Source of the DNA: an uncultured Pseudoflavonifractor sp.
GTDB lineage: Bacteria; Bacillota; Clostridia; Oscillospirales; Oscillospiraceae
Assembly (NCBI GenBank): GCA_947425785.1
Contig: CANEAY010000008.1
Coordinates: 31,915 to 95,914, forward strand
DNA: 64,000 nucleotides
Direction of reading: 5' to 3'
The position numbers and the translations under genes were made by a program. Shown piece after piece: positions 50,460 through 59,893 of the stretch (positions are counted from its first letter, which is position 1; each line of letters begins with the position of its first letter). The notes under the pieces are model-generated. The model did not search any database. It worked only from the letters and a program-made list of their open reading frames with translations, and was not told the DNA's origin.

Positions 50460-52897
50460 AGCGCGGAAAAACCACCCCCATGACCGTCATTACCGACGGC
50501 CTCCTCCTCTTTTTCGCCCTGACGGGCGTGGTCTTTTCCGTCCTCACCGCCTATGGCCTGAAGGCAGACCACCGCGCCCTTCTCCTGGGCTGCGGCATCC
50601 TCTCCCTGTCCTGGCTCACCATCCTCTCTCTGCCGAAATTCAAGCTCCCCTTCACCCTGGCAGCCCTGGGCCTCTGGGGCTGGGGAATGTGGAAGCTCTG
50701 GGAGCCTTTGCTCCTGGGGGAGGCTTCGGTGTGGTGCGGTGTGGTGAACACCGCCGCCAGGAAGATCCCCGCCATCACCGCCATTGAGCCCATCGCCCAG
50801 CTGCCGGCGGAGGTCTGGCCCCTCTGCACCACCCTGTGGCTGCTGATGGTGGCTGTAGGCTATGCCCTGGCCCTGGCCTTTCTTCTCATCTGGGTACGTC
50901 GGGCCCTGCCGGTGTTCCTGCTGACCCTGCTGCCCATCCTCCCCGCCGTCTGCGTCACCGAGGCCCCTCACCCCATACCCATGGCGGGGCTGGTGGTGGT
51001 GTGGATGACCCTCTTCCTCACCTCCCTCGCCGAAGCCAGGGATCCCGCCGGGGCCGCCCGGCTCCGGCTCCCCGCCTTTTTGGGGGCCTGGGTCTGCCTC
51101 TTCGCCCTCTTTGCCCTCTCCGGCCTGGAGACCGCCCCCGGCCCCCACCAACCCGACTGGGCCGCCCAGGCCCGGGCCGACGCTTACAACGCGGCAAACC
51201 GCCTGGATCTCTCCGCCATCCTCACCCGCTTTGATTTCCTGGGCTGGAAGGGCAGCGGCTCCACCCAGTATGTCTCCCTCACTGGGGGCGGGGCCGCCCG
51301 CACCGGCCGCACCGCCCTGGAGGTGCAGACCACCAGCTACGGCAAGCACTACCTGCGGGGCTATTCCGCCGACGTGTACACCGGCACCCGGTGGGAGCCC
51401 CTGCCCAGAACCGGCCGGCGGGAGCTGGAGGACATCCTGAAGGGCAGCGGATTCTCCCCCCTGCTGACCCTGGGGAAGCAGACAAAGTATGCCGCCAGAT
51501 ACACCCCGGTCTACTCCTCCAGCTACTTCTCCTTCCGGGTGCCCGTCACCGGGCAGGAGAACCCCGGTGAGACCATGACGGTGAAGAACGTCTCCGCCCC
51601 CGGCGGTTGTGCCTATTACCCCTACGCCCTGGAGTCCGTCCCTGAAGGGGCCGCCCTGGGGGGTGACTCCCACCTGGCCCGGCAGGGTCAGACCTGGGAG
51701 CACACCTATACCTTCCAGAGCCAGTGGGAGGACATCAATTTCTTTTATCAGGCGGGGCTTTTCCCCGAGGACGACGGCATCCCGGAGGAGAGCCTGGCCG
51801 CCCAGGACGCCTACCGGGACTTCGTCTACGGCCACTACCTCCAGGTACCGGAGGACACCAGGCAGGCCCTGCTGGACTGGGTGGGCACGAACCTGGAGGG
51901 CCTCCGCTCCCCTGAGGATTATGCCAAAGTCATGAAATGGTTCAGACGGGTGTGGGAAGAGGGCGATACCGTCTACGGCGGGATCGCCTCCGATTGGATC
52001 CAGGAGGAGGTCACCCCGGAAGAGGTGGACGCCGTCCGCACCCAGTATACCTTTACCCTTTGTGACACCATTACCTGGCTCCTGGCAGACAAGACCCGCT
52101 ACAACATGGACACCCCCGCGCCCCCGGCAGGAGAAGATTATGTAAACTGGTTCCTCAACGAGAGCAAAGAGGGCTACTGTATGCACTACGCCACCGCCGG
52201 GACTCTCCTGCTGCGCGCCATGGGCGTCCCCGCCCGGTATGTCAGCGGCTACGTGGTGGATGTGCCCCGCTCGGGCTTCGCCGTGGTGCCCGACTCCGCC
52301 GCCCACGCCTGGGTGGAGGTCTATTACGACAATGTGGGCTGGTATCCCGTGGACTTCACCCCCGGCTTCCAGGGGGACGGCACCGGCTCCCTGACCTCCT
52401 CGGAGTTCACCGGCGACGGCGAGCCCGTCTCCACCGCCGCACCCGCTCCCTCGGCGGCGGTCACCCAGGCCCCTACCCCCCCGGCGGCGCCCTCCGCAGC
52501 TCCCAGCCAGCCCCCCAAAACGGCCGCAGAAGCCCCCGGTGCTGCCGACTCCCTCCCCCTGTGGCCCTTGGCCCTGCTGGCCTTGGCCGCCGGTGCCCTT
52601 CTGGGACGGTATGGACTTCTGCGCCGGCGCAAAAGGAAGCTCACCCAGCCGGACACCAACGCCGCCGTGCTGTGGGCCTACCGCTGTCACCAGTGGCTCC
52701 TCTCTTGGGGCGCCCCAGAGAATGAGGCTCTTACCGCCCTGGCGGGCAAGGCCAGGTTCAGCCAGCACACCCTCACCGAAGATGAGCGGCAGGCCGCCCT
52801 TGACCTTCTGGCAGAAGCCCTTCGCCAGACCCAGACGGCCCTTCCCCCTTGGAAGAAGCCCCTCTTTCGCCTCTGGTGGGGAAAGAACACTCTGTAA
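50456..52897 (+). CDS. Transglutaminase-like (TgpA-type) membrane protein
   Basis: An 813-residue protein. About six N-terminal membrane helices cover residues 10-200; an outer transglutaminase-core domain has the catalytic Cys in EGYCMHYATAG (C574 region), His in AHAWVEVY (about 615) and Asp in YPVDFTPGF (about 630). A Pro/Ala-rich linker (about 655-695) leads to a last membrane helix (about 700-720) and a cytoplasmic tail. The catalytic triad is intact, so it may cross-link or cleave peptide bonds at the wall. It is last in the MoxR operon. Confidence 0.9.
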   Translation: MKRGKTTPMTVITDGLLLFFALTGVVFSVLTAYGLKADHRALLLGCGILSLSWLTILSLPKFKLPFTLAALGLWGWGMWKLWEPLLLGEASVWCGVVNTAARKIPAITAIEPIAQLPAEVWPLCTTLWLLMVAVGYALALAFLLIWVRRALPVFLLTLLPILPAVCVTEAPHPIPMAGLVVVWMTLFLTSLAEARDPAGAARLRLPAFLGAWVCLFALFALSGLETAPGPHQPDWAAQARADAYNAANRLDLSAILTRFDFLGWKGSGSTQYVSLTGGGAARTGRTALEVQTTSYGKHYLRGYSADVYTGTRWEPLPRTGRRELEDILKGSGFSPLLTLGKQTKYAARYTPVYSSSYFSFRVPVTGQENPGETMTVKNVSAPGGCAYYPYALESVPEGAALGGDSHLARQGQTWEHTYTFQSQWEDINFFYQAGLFPEDDGIPEESLAAQDAYRDFVYGHYLQVPEDTRQALLDWVGTNLEGLRSPEDYAKVMKWFRRVWEEGDTVYGGIASDWIQEEVTPEEVDAVRTQYTFTLCDTITWLLADKTRYNMDTPAPPAGEDYVNWFLNESKEGYCMHYATAGTLLLRAMGVPARYVSGYVVDVPRSGFAVVPDSAAHAWVEVYYDNVGWYPVDFTPGFQGDGTGSLTSSEFTGDGEPVSTAAPAPSAAVTQAPTPPAAPSAAPSQPPKTAAEAPGAADSLPLWPLALLALAAGALLGRYGLLRRRKRKLTQPDTNAAVLWAYRCHQWLLSWGAPENEALTALAGKARFSQHTLTEDERQAALDLLAEALRQTQTALPPWKKPLFRLWWGKNTL

Positions 52898-52927
52898 ATG
52901 CCTGCCAGTCTTCCGCACCCACCCATC

Positions 52928-52968
52928 AAAAAAGGAAGGGAAGCCTCACAAAAGGCTTCCCTTCCTTT
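52928..52968. terminator. Bidirectional terminator
   Basis: AAAGGAAGGGAAGCC pairs with GGCTTCCCTTCCTTT around an 8-base loop. The flanking genes converge. Confidence 0.92.
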
Positions 52969-52986
52969 CATATATATACCGATCCT

Positions 52987-55071
52987 TCACTTGCTCTCAA
53001 TAAAAATGCCCCGCTCCGCCGACCAGTCTACCAGGATCCCCAGGGCAGTGCCCAGGTCGCGGAGCTTGTAGTAGGTGAAGCCGCCGCCATTGTCGTCGGT
53101 GAGAATGAAGGCGGAGAGCTCGGCGGGCGTCCCGTTCACCAGGGTCTGCTCCCCGGCCCGGGTATAGGCCCGCTCCCCGTGGAAGGGGGTGCTCTGCTCT
53201 GAGCCGTTGCGGGTATAAGCCCGGCCCGTGGTGATGGTGACCGAGCCGACCCAGCCCACCTCGAACTGGGCCGGAGTGCCGTTCAGGATATCCGCCAAGT
53301 CCCGAAGCTTGATATAATTGGTATCGTTCCCGTTCTCATCCTTTAGAGCGTAGCACTGGAACTCCACCGCCTTGCCGTCCACCTCCACGGTCTGGGTGGA
53401 GGGATAGGCGATGCCGACGGCGGGAATGGCGTCAGCCTCTTCCGCCGGATCCTCCACTTCCGCCGCCTGATCCGCCGCCACGACCTTCAGCAGACCGCAC
53501 TTCTCCCCACTTTCTTCATAAACCGTGGCAAAGCCGTTGTGAAACTCCGGCATGTCGTTGCCCGACTGCCCGTATTTCAGCGGCACGACCTCCTCCCCGG
53601 TGGCCACATCCAAAAAGCCCAGACTGAAGCTGGCGCCGCCCCCAAAGGTCGGTGTGTAACGGCCCACGGATACATAGCCCTCCGACACGCCGCCGATCAC
53701 ATGGTACTCCATGGGCACCACCAACTTGCCTGTTTTATCGATCAGGCCAGTGTCCATATAGCCGATGTCATTGTCATTGGCGACCTCTGCGTATCCGTTC
53801 ACAAACCGGCCCACTCTATCGTATTGGCAGGGGATGACCTCATCGCCGTTCAGGTCAACGAAGCCATACTTTAGAACGGGATACCCCCTGTCGTCCAGTT
53901 CCCCCGTATCCATAGCCACAGCAGCCATGCCCTCGTACATTTCCTCTACATAATAATACTTCCCCGGCGGAGTCAAAAGCTCTCCATCCCGGTTCAAAAG
54001 CCCCCAGTAACTCTCTTCATAGCCATCCTTATCTTTCTTACCCGTTTTGCGGGAAATGAGGGAATACCCATCGGCACCAAAGCCAAAGAACATATCGTAC
54101 TCAAAGGGGATCACGGCCTTGCCGGTGGTATCGATAACTCCATAGAACTCCTCTTCCCCGGCGTCCGCATCTCCCCGCATCACCACCGAGAGCCCATCGG
54201 AAAAGTCTGTGGCCCGACTATATATGCAGGGGATGACCTCCTTGCCCTTGGTGTCCACAAAACCCCATTTTCTTCCCTCATAGCCGTATCTGTTCCTGCT
54301 GCCGCTGGGCACGGCCACCGCCGCCAGCCCCTCGGAGAAGGACTCCATATCTTTATATTTGCAGGCCACGATCTCCTTGCCTGTGCGGTCAATGAGCCCC
54401 CATTTGACCGTTTTGACCTCTTTTATACCCACGGTCACGCTCCCGCCGGTGTACTTGCCCACCCATGCAAGGCCGTTTTCGTCGAAGCTCCCCACCTCGT
54501 CGTATTCGCAGGGAATGACTTCCTTGCCGGTGGTGTCGATAAAGCCCCATTTTCCGCCGCCATAGATGTCTCCCCCCTGCTGAACGGCCGCCAGGCCATT
54601 GATGAAGGCGCCTGCCAGGGTGTACCGGCAGGGGATGACAAGCTCTCCTTCTTTGTTGATATATCCATACTTATCCCCTCTGTACGGATCACCCAGGCAA
54701 ACATCAGCCAGACCCTCGCTGAACCAGCCCACCTCGCCATATTGGCAGGGGATCACCTCGTTGCCTTCCCTGTCGATAAAGCCAGCCTTTCCATTTCCGT
54801 CCTGGACGGCGGCCAGACCCTCGGAAAAGTGGTCGATCTCCCTGTATTCGGGAGTGACCAGTTCCCCGTCCGTGTTGATAATAGCCGCCCGCCACTCGTA
54901 GTTTTCTTCGTACCAGCCCACGTCGGCATATCCGTCCTCAAACTCGCCGATAAAGTCGTATTTCGGCGCTATCAGCTCCACGACGGTCTTCCCTTCCGCC
55001 GCCAGGGCCGGCGTGGCCATGGTCAGGGCAACGGACGCCGCCAGACACAGATTGATGAGCTTTTTCTTCAT
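52987..55071 (-). CDS. Secreted WG-repeat protein with C-terminal stalk/copper-amine-oxidase-like domain
   Basis: A 694-residue exported protein. A signal peptide (about 1-24, ending TPALAA) is followed by about ten WG-type repeats (units such as KWGFIDTTGKEVIPCEYDEV) covering residues 30-560. The end (about 580-694) has two copies of a TNYIKLRDLADIL/TYYKLRDLGTAL pattern, as in the copper amine oxidase N-terminal-like domains of Firmicute surface proteins. The function is unknown. ATG 55071 follows GAGGAGG; an upstream ATG at 55179 lies before the promoter. Confidence 0.88.
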   Translation of the reverse strand: MKKKLINLCLAASVALTMATPALAAEGKTVVELIAPKYDFIGEFEDGYADVGWYEENYEWRAAIINTDGELVTPEYREIDHFSEGLAAVQDGNGKAGFIDREGNEVIPCQYGEVGWFSEGLADVCLGDPYRGDKYGYINKEGELVIPCRYTLAGAFINGLAAVQQGGDIYGGGKWGFIDTTGKEVIPCEYDEVGSFDENGLAWVGKYTGGSVTVGIKEVKTVKWGLIDRTGKEIVACKYKDMESFSEGLAAVAVPSGSRNRYGYEGRKWGFVDTKGKEVIPCIYSRATDFSDGLSVVMRGDADAGEEEFYGVIDTTGKAVIPFEYDMFFGFGADGYSLISRKTGKKDKDGYEESYWGLLNRDGELLTPPGKYYYVEEMYEGMAAVAMDTGELDDRGYPVLKYGFVDLNGDEVIPCQYDRVGRFVNGYAEVANDNDIGYMDTGLIDKTGKLVVPMEYHVIGGVSEGYVSVGRYTPTFGGGASFSLGFLDVATGEEVVPLKYGQSGNDMPEFHNGFATVYEESGEKCGLLKVVAADQAAEVEDPAEEADAIPAVGIAYPSTQTVEVDGKAVEFQCYALKDENGNDTNYIKLRDLADILNGTPAQFEVGWVGSVTITTGRAYTRNGSEQSTPFHGERAYTRAGEQTLVNGTPAELSAFILTDDNGGGFTYYKLRDLGTALGILVDWSAERGIFIESK

Positions 55072-55107
55072 GGGATATTCCTCCTCTTCCCAAAGTTTTC
55101 CCTCCGT

Positions 55108-55136
55108 ATTATAGCACCCTCCCCTCACCGTTTCAA
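55108..55136 (-). promoter_or_regulatory. Promoter of the WG-repeat gene
   Basis: Minus-strand TTGAAA (55131-55136) and TATAAT (55108-55113), spacer 17. Confidence 0.75.
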
Positions 55137-55159
55137 TACGCCCCGAAAGGACATATCCA

Positions 55160-55198
55160 AAAGGCCGGGAGGTATCCATTTGATACCTCCCGGCCTTT
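55160..55198 (-). terminator. Terminator after the glycosidase-SLH gene
   Basis: AAAGGCCGGGAGGTATC pairs with its complement around CATTT. Confidence 0.88.
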
Positions 55199-55218
55199 GC
55201 TTCCTATGCTCTTCCCTT

Positions 55219-58200
55219 TTACCGCAGGACGCACAGCACCTTGGCCACCTCGCCCCGGGTCATAGAGGCCAGGGGCCGCAGAGTGTTGTCCTCATAGCCG
55301 TTGACCACCTTCTGACCCACCAGGGTCTTCATGTAGCTCATGGCCCAGTCGGGGATATCCCCCACATCCAGGAAGCCCTCCAGCTCCGCCTCAGCCCTGC
55401 CCTTGCCCTGGGTGCGGCCCAGGATGGTCATGGCCTCGGAGCGGTTGATGGTGGCGTTGGGATGGGCGTAGAACCCCGCCTCCTCCAGGCTGCCCTTCAC
55501 AATGTTCTCCTTGTACATGGCCTTCACCGCCGGGACAGCCCACTCGGGGATCTGTCCCGCGTCCACAAAGGGCAGCTCCACATCTTCGTACTGGGTCAGG
55601 TCGAGGCGCATCCACCGGGCCGCCATGGTGAAAAACTCCGCCCGGGTAATATTCTCACCGGGGTTATACCAGGTCTCCTCCCCCACAGGCACGCCGGTGG
55701 TGATGCCCTGCTGGAAGAGGTACTTGGCATAGGGCAGCGCCCAGTGGTCTGTCATGTCGGCAAAGGGATCGGGACTGTCGCCCACGATCTCATAGGTGCC
55801 CTGGCCCACGTTGCCGCTGGCGTCCACGGCGGTGACGGTGATACGGTGGGTACCGTCACCCGCCTCGGGCAGGGTGGCGGTGAGGGCGCCGGTGGCGGCG
55901 TTCCACTGGAAGTCCATGCCCCAGCCGTCGTAGACGAGCTTGATATCAGCCTTGTCCAGGGTGCGATCCACGTTGTCGCTGACGGAAGCCGTAAGGCTAT
56001 TCCCCTTGACAGTCAGGCTCACAGTGGGGGCGGTAAAGTCCTCCAGGGCCTCGTTGGCGGTGGTGAGCTGATCCAGCCACACCGTCCCTGCGGCGTACTG
56101 GCCGCCGCCGTAGATGAACTGCAGGCCCGTCAGCTTCGTCCCTGCGGGGATGGGCACCAGCACATGCCGCCACCCGTCGAAGTCCAGGATGCAGACCGGG
56201 GACAAGGTCTCCTCCCCGTCCTCGTCCGCAAAGACGGCGAAGAGGTTATTGCCGGAGCCGTCCCCCTTCACCCACAGGCCCAGGTGGGTCTCCCCGGCGG
56301 GAACGGCCAGGTCGGTCTCCACCAGGGCGGTGCCCATGGCGTCCAGGGTGTAGTCCAGGCGCAGGCTCTGCCGCCCGGTGCGGACGCTGGCCAAGTCGGT
56401 CTCGATCTCGGCGGTGACGGTATCGGTGGAGGTAAAGACGCTCTCCTCCCCCTCGAAGTCCATCAGCGTCAGGATATGGCCCGCCACATTCACCGGCAGT
56501 ACCGCTGTCCGCTCCCCGGCGGTGACCCGCAGCTGGCCGGAGGCGGTCTTGTCGGTGGCGGTGAAGAGGCCGTCGGGGGTAATGGTGCCCACCTCCGGGT
56601 CACACTCCCAGGTGTAACAGTCGTCCCGGCTGGCGGGGGTGAGGCCCCTCCAGCCGGCGGAGGCGGTGAGGGAGACGCTCTCCCCCGGCTCCAGGGAGAT
56701 GGCCCCCAACACACCGCCGGTGGCCTCGTTGGAAACTATAATTTTATCCGGGGTCTTTACCACGGTGACCACAGCCTCGCCCCAGGCGGTTCCCGTGGAG
56801 CCCATCAAAGAGCCGTTTTCATCTTTTCCATAGACGGCAGTCAATTTCTTGGCACTGATAATATCCTGACCGGCGTTGCTGCCGGCAACATATTCCCCCT
56901 CGCTACTGATAGTGCCGCCGCTCTCTGGCAGGACATCATATCTTGCATTTGTGGGCCCCATGTCGTACCAGGCCGTATCCAGCAAATTGGCGGAGAAAGA
57001 CAGCTTCATTCCAGACAGGACGACCGCATCCCCCGGCGTCAGGATCAGCTCCCCTCCCTCCGCCCCGGTGGGCTTTAAGTCCGTGGTGAGGAAGAGGGCG
57101 GTGGAGTTGGCCCGCTGGGCGCCGTCGGAGGGGCTGTTCACCACCCCCATGACGCTCTGGGTGGGGTCGGTGACTCCCAAGGTGGTGGAGCCGCCGCCGT
57201 CCAGGCCCACCGCCTCCACACAGCCCAGCTCCAACAGCCGCATGGCCACCTGGGTGCAGGTGGCCCCCACGCTGAGGCCGGGCTGCTTGCCGTCGATGGT
57301 GTAAAAGATGACCGTGCCGTCCTCCTTCACTCCCACGGCGGTGCGGGCGGTGCGCTCGGTAGACAAATTGGGCCCCAGCTGGCCGTTATCCAGCAGCCGG
57401 TACATGGCCCCCAGGGCCTCGGTGGCCTCGTTCCAGCGGGGATCGGCGCTGGTGACGTCGATGGTCACCACGTCCCCGGTCTGGAGGGCGCGGAGCATGT
57501 TGAGGGTGCCCTCGTCATCCTGGCCGTTCATGGTGAGGACAAAGGAGCCCTCGGGGATGGGATTGGGCCCGGCGGCCTCGGTGATATAATCCACCACACA
57601 GTTCACCCGGCCGCCGATGCGCAGCTCCTGATACACCGTCAGCTCCTGGCCGGAGGGGTTCTCCCCGGCGGGGACGGTCTCCCCCACCCCCTCCTCCACC
57701 GGGTGGAGGATCACATCGACCCCAGGAGAGGTGTTCTGGGTGCTTGTCCCAAAATCTTCGGTGAGGAGGGTCAGGCCGCCGCCGTCGGCGGAGCGGATCT
57801 GCCGCACCTTGTTCACCCCGCCAAATACGGTGACCGGCATCCCCATGATGTTGGCGGTGATTTGAAGGTTGGGAGTGCCTACAAAGGCGGAGCCGTCAGC
57901 GCGGAAGCCAACGGCGGAGTGGTAGGACGAGGAGGAGCGCAAAATGCCGTCGGTGACCACCAGGCCCAGGGGCTGGCCAGTGGTGAGGACGTAAAAATCA
58001 CCGTTGGAGCCTCCCACCACCCGCTTGCCCGCCGCCTCCAGCTTCTGGGCCATGGCGGTGAGGGTGGCCCTTTGGAGCACGTTGTCCCCATAGGCCACCA
58101 CGGGGGTGACCGCCTCGTTGGGGGTATAGGTCACATACCGCTCGGTGCGCAGGTCGGAATATGTATCGCTCCAGAACCAGCCGGTGTTCAGCGCTGTCCC

Positions 58201-58326
58201 CTGGGACAGGGTTCGCCGGGCGGTGTGGAGGTCGTGCCCCAAAGCGTCCGAGGCCAGGGCGGCCTGGCCCGTCAAAAGCGACAGGCACAACCCTGCCGCG
58301 AGAAGTCTTTTTTTCCAGTGCTTCAT
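55219..58326 (-). CDS. Secreted phosphodiester glycosidase (NAGPA-type) with SLH repeats
   Basis: A 1035-residue exported protein. A signal peptide (about 1-25, ending AALA) leads to a phosphodiester glycosidase domain (about 85-410; GGSNGDFYVL, TAVGVKEDGTVIFYTIDG and the glycine-rich VGLDGGGSTTLGV near 373-385), related to the enzyme that uncovers mannose-6-phosphate and to sporulation/exopolysaccharide proteins. Beta-sandwich domains fill about 430-830, and three SLH repeats close it (about 835-1035), tethering it to the wall. The substrate is perhaps a phosphodiester in a wall polymer. The ribosome binding site is GAGGAACC. Confidence 0.88.
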   Translation of the reverse strand: MKHWKKRLLAAGLCLSLLTGQAALASDALGHDLHTARRTLSQGTALNTGWFWSDTYSDLRTERYVTYTPNEAVTPVVAYGDNVLQRATLTAMAQKLEAAGKRVVGGSNGDFYVLTTGQPLGLVVTDGILRSSSSYHSAVGFRADGSAFVGTPNLQITANIMGMPVTVFGGVNKVRQIRSADGGGLTLLTEDFGTSTQNTSPGVDVILHPVEEGVGETVPAGENPSGQELTVYQELRIGGRVNCVVDYITEAAGPNPIPEGSFVLTMNGQDDEGTLNMLRALQTGDVVTIDVTSADPRWNEATEALGAMYRLLDNGQLGPNLSTERTARTAVGVKEDGTVIFYTIDGKQPGLSVGATCTQVAMRLLELGCVEAVGLDGGGSTTLGVTDPTQSVMGVVNSPSDGAQRANSTALFLTTDLKPTGAEGGELILTPGDAVVLSGMKLSFSANLLDTAWYDMGPTNARYDVLPESGGTISSEGEYVAGSNAGQDIISAKKLTAVYGKDENGSLMGSTGTAWGEAVVTVVKTPDKIIVSNEATGGVLGAISLEPGESVSLTASAGWRGLTPASRDDCYTWECDPEVGTITPDGLFTATDKTASGQLRVTAGERTAVLPVNVAGHILTLMDFEGEESVFTSTDTVTAEIETDLASVRTGRQSLRLDYTLDAMGTALVETDLAVPAGETHLGLWVKGDGSGNNLFAVFADEDGEETLSPVCILDFDGWRHVLVPIPAGTKLTGLQFIYGGGQYAAGTVWLDQLTTANEALEDFTAPTVSLTVKGNSLTASVSDNVDRTLDKADIKLVYDGWGMDFQWNAATGALTATLPEAGDGTHRITVTAVDASGNVGQGTYEIVGDSPDPFADMTDHWALPYAKYLFQQGITTGVPVGEETWYNPGENITRAEFFTMAARWMRLDLTQYEDVELPFVDAGQIPEWAVPAVKAMYKENIVKGSLEEAGFYAHPNATINRSEAMTILGRTQGKGRAEAELEGFLDVGDIPDWAMSYMKTLVGQKVVNGYEDNTLRPLASMTRGEVAKVLCVLR

Positions 58327-58375
58327 GGTTCCTCCTCATCTATTCCATGGGTCTGTTAAAGGCCCGTATCATCAT

Positions 58376-58410
58376 AAAAAGAAAGCGTACCGGGCTTGTC
58401 CCGGCACGCT
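58376..58410 (-). terminator. Terminator-like hairpin after hemW
   Basis: Minus-strand AGCGTGCCGGG pairs with CCCGGTACGCT (one A-C mismatch) and a T-rich run follows. It overlaps the predicted transcription start of the glycosidase gene. Confidence 0.7.
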
Positions 58411-58414
58411 CTCT

Positions 58415-58443
58415 ATCATAGCATATTTGCGGTTGGCTGTAAA
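58415..58443 (-). promoter_or_regulatory. Candidate promoter of the glycosidase-SLH gene
   Basis: Minus-strand TTTACA (58438-58443) and TATGAT (58415-58420), spacer 17. The transcript would start inside the hairpin at 58384-58410. Confidence 0.5.
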
Positions 58444-58478
58444 CGGGGCAAAACAGGTGAATATTTGGGAAAATCCTC

Positions 58479-59684
58479 TTATTTCTCCTTCAGGAAGGCC
58501 CCCTCCGCCCGGAGCTTGGGCAGGGTGTTTTCCAGGGTAGCCGCCTCCTGAATGGCCATCAGATCGCCGATGAGCTGGTTGGAGATGAGAAAGCCCATGG
58601 CCGTCAGATGCCAGCGGCGATCCTTCTTGGCCGCCCAGCCCCGGCGCTCGTACTCCTCCAGCTTCTGCTCCAGAGGGTCGAAATTCATGGAGAACTCCCG
58701 GCGGTACTCCCACTCCTCAATGCCCCGCACCGTCCGCAAACGGAGCATCAGGTACTCGCCCCCCCGCTCCCGCCGGGGAATAAGCTCCGACTCGTCGATG
58801 ACACTGCCGCCGCCCAGGATACCTCCCACGTACTTGTCCACGTCCCGGACAAAGGAATAGCGGCGGCCGCCGAAGTCGGAGTGGGCGGCGGGGCCAAAGC
58901 CCAGATAGGGCTTGCCCATCCAGTATTTCAGGTTGTGCCGGGACTGGAACCCCGGCTTGGCAAAGTTGGAAATTTCATATTGGGGATAGCCCGCCGCCGC
59001 CAGCCGCTCCACCATCCACAGGTACATATCCGCCTGGGCGTCATCGTTGGGCAGTATCTCCCCCCGGGTGACCCGTCCATCCAGCGGGGTGCCCGGCTCC
59101 ACCTTCAGCCCGTAGCAGGACAGATGCTCCGGCCCCAGAGCCAGGGCCGCCTCCACGCTCCTGCGCCAGCTGTCCATGGTCTGGCCGGGGAGACCGTAGA
59201 TCAGATCCAGAGACAGGTTCTTGAACTTGGCCCGGCGGGCGTCGGAGACCGCCTGGGTCACCTGGGCAAAGTCGTGGAGCCGGTGGACGGCGTGAAGCTC
59301 TCCGTCGCAGGCCGACTGCATCCCCAGGGAGAGACGGTTCACCCCCGCCCTGCGGATGGCGGTGAGGAGCTTACGGTCCGCGCTCTCCGGGTTGGCCTCA
59401 CAGGTGATCTCCGCGTCCCGGGCCACATCGAAACGGCGCTTCACTTCCTTCAGCAGGGCGGTCAGCCGCTTTGCCCCAAAGGCGGTGGGCGTGCCGCCGC
59501 CGATGTACACCGTATCCACCTGCCAGCCCTTGGCCAGAGGAGCCGCCTCCTTGATATGGGCGGTGAGAGCCTTCAGATACCCGTCCATAGCCCCCTCACG
59601 GTCAGGGAGGGAGTAGAAATCGCAGTAGTCGCACTTGGCCCTGCAGAAGGGAATGTGGATATAGACGCCCAGCTTTTCACCCAT
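58479..59684 (-). CDS. hemW: Radical SAM haem chaperone HemW
   Basis: A 401-residue radical SAM protein of the HemN/HemW group. The cluster motif is C14-x3-C18-x2-C21 (PFCRAKCDYCDFYS), with GGGTPTAF shortly after. It lacks the N-terminal extension of HemN that coproporphyrinogen dehydrogenase needs, so the HemW role in haem insertion is the better call. The C-terminal winged-helix-like domain (DPLEQKLEEYERRGWAAKK) is present. Monocistronic with its own promoter. Confidence 0.93.
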   Translation of the reverse strand: MGEKLGVYIHIPFCRAKCDYCDFYSLPDREGAMDGYLKALTAHIKEAAPLAKGWQVDTVYIGGGTPTAFGAKRLTALLKEVKRRFDVARDAEITCEANPESADRKLLTAIRRAGVNRLSLGMQSACDGELHAVHRLHDFAQVTQAVSDARRAKFKNLSLDLIYGLPGQTMDSWRRSVEAALALGPEHLSCYGLKVEPGTPLDGRVTRGEILPNDDAQADMYLWMVERLAAAGYPQYEISNFAKPGFQSRHNLKYWMGKPYLGFGPAAHSDFGGRRYSFVRDVDKYVGGILGGGSVIDESELIPRRERGGEYLMLRLRTVRGIEEWEYRREFSMNFDPLEQKLEEYERRGWAAKKDRRWHLTAMGFLISNQLIGDLMAIQEAATLENTLPKLRAEGAFLKEK

Positions 59685-59726
59685 GGCACAACACCTCGTT
59701 CACGGAATGGAACTGTTTTGATGTCT

Positions 59727-59755
59727 ATTATACGCCACTTCCCTCCATTTTGCAA
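59727..59755 (-). promoter_or_regulatory. Promoter of hemW
   Basis: Minus-strand TTGCAA (59750-59755) and TATAAT (59727-59732), spacer 17. Confidence 0.8.
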
Positions 59756-59781
59756 AGCCCTTTCTCTTCCCTGCGGGGGTG

Positions 59782-59810
59782 TTGACTGCAACTATTTTTA
59801 GTGCTATGAT
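59782..59810 (+). promoter_or_regulatory. Promoter of the cyuA unit
   Basis: TTGACT (59782-59787) and TATGAT (59805-59810), spacer 17, back to back with the hemW promoter. Confidence 0.75.
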
Positions 59811-59815
59811 ATTCC

Positions 59816-59847
59816 GTACCGAAGGAATCTTCGGCCCGGCAGTACGT
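59816..59847 (+). promoter_or_regulatory. Structured leader before cyuA
   Basis: GTAC...GTAC encloses CCGAAG-GAAT-CTTCGG right after the transcription start. It has no T run and matches no riboswitch class known to me. Confidence 0.4.
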
Positions 59848-59893
59848 TGTGTGGGCATCGGACTGACGGGGTAGAGAGAAAGGAGGCCTAATT

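Noticed and set aside
50273..52918. 881-codon minus-strand open frame
   Set aside because: Antisense to the transglutaminase gene; Gly-rich shadow without recognisable domain.
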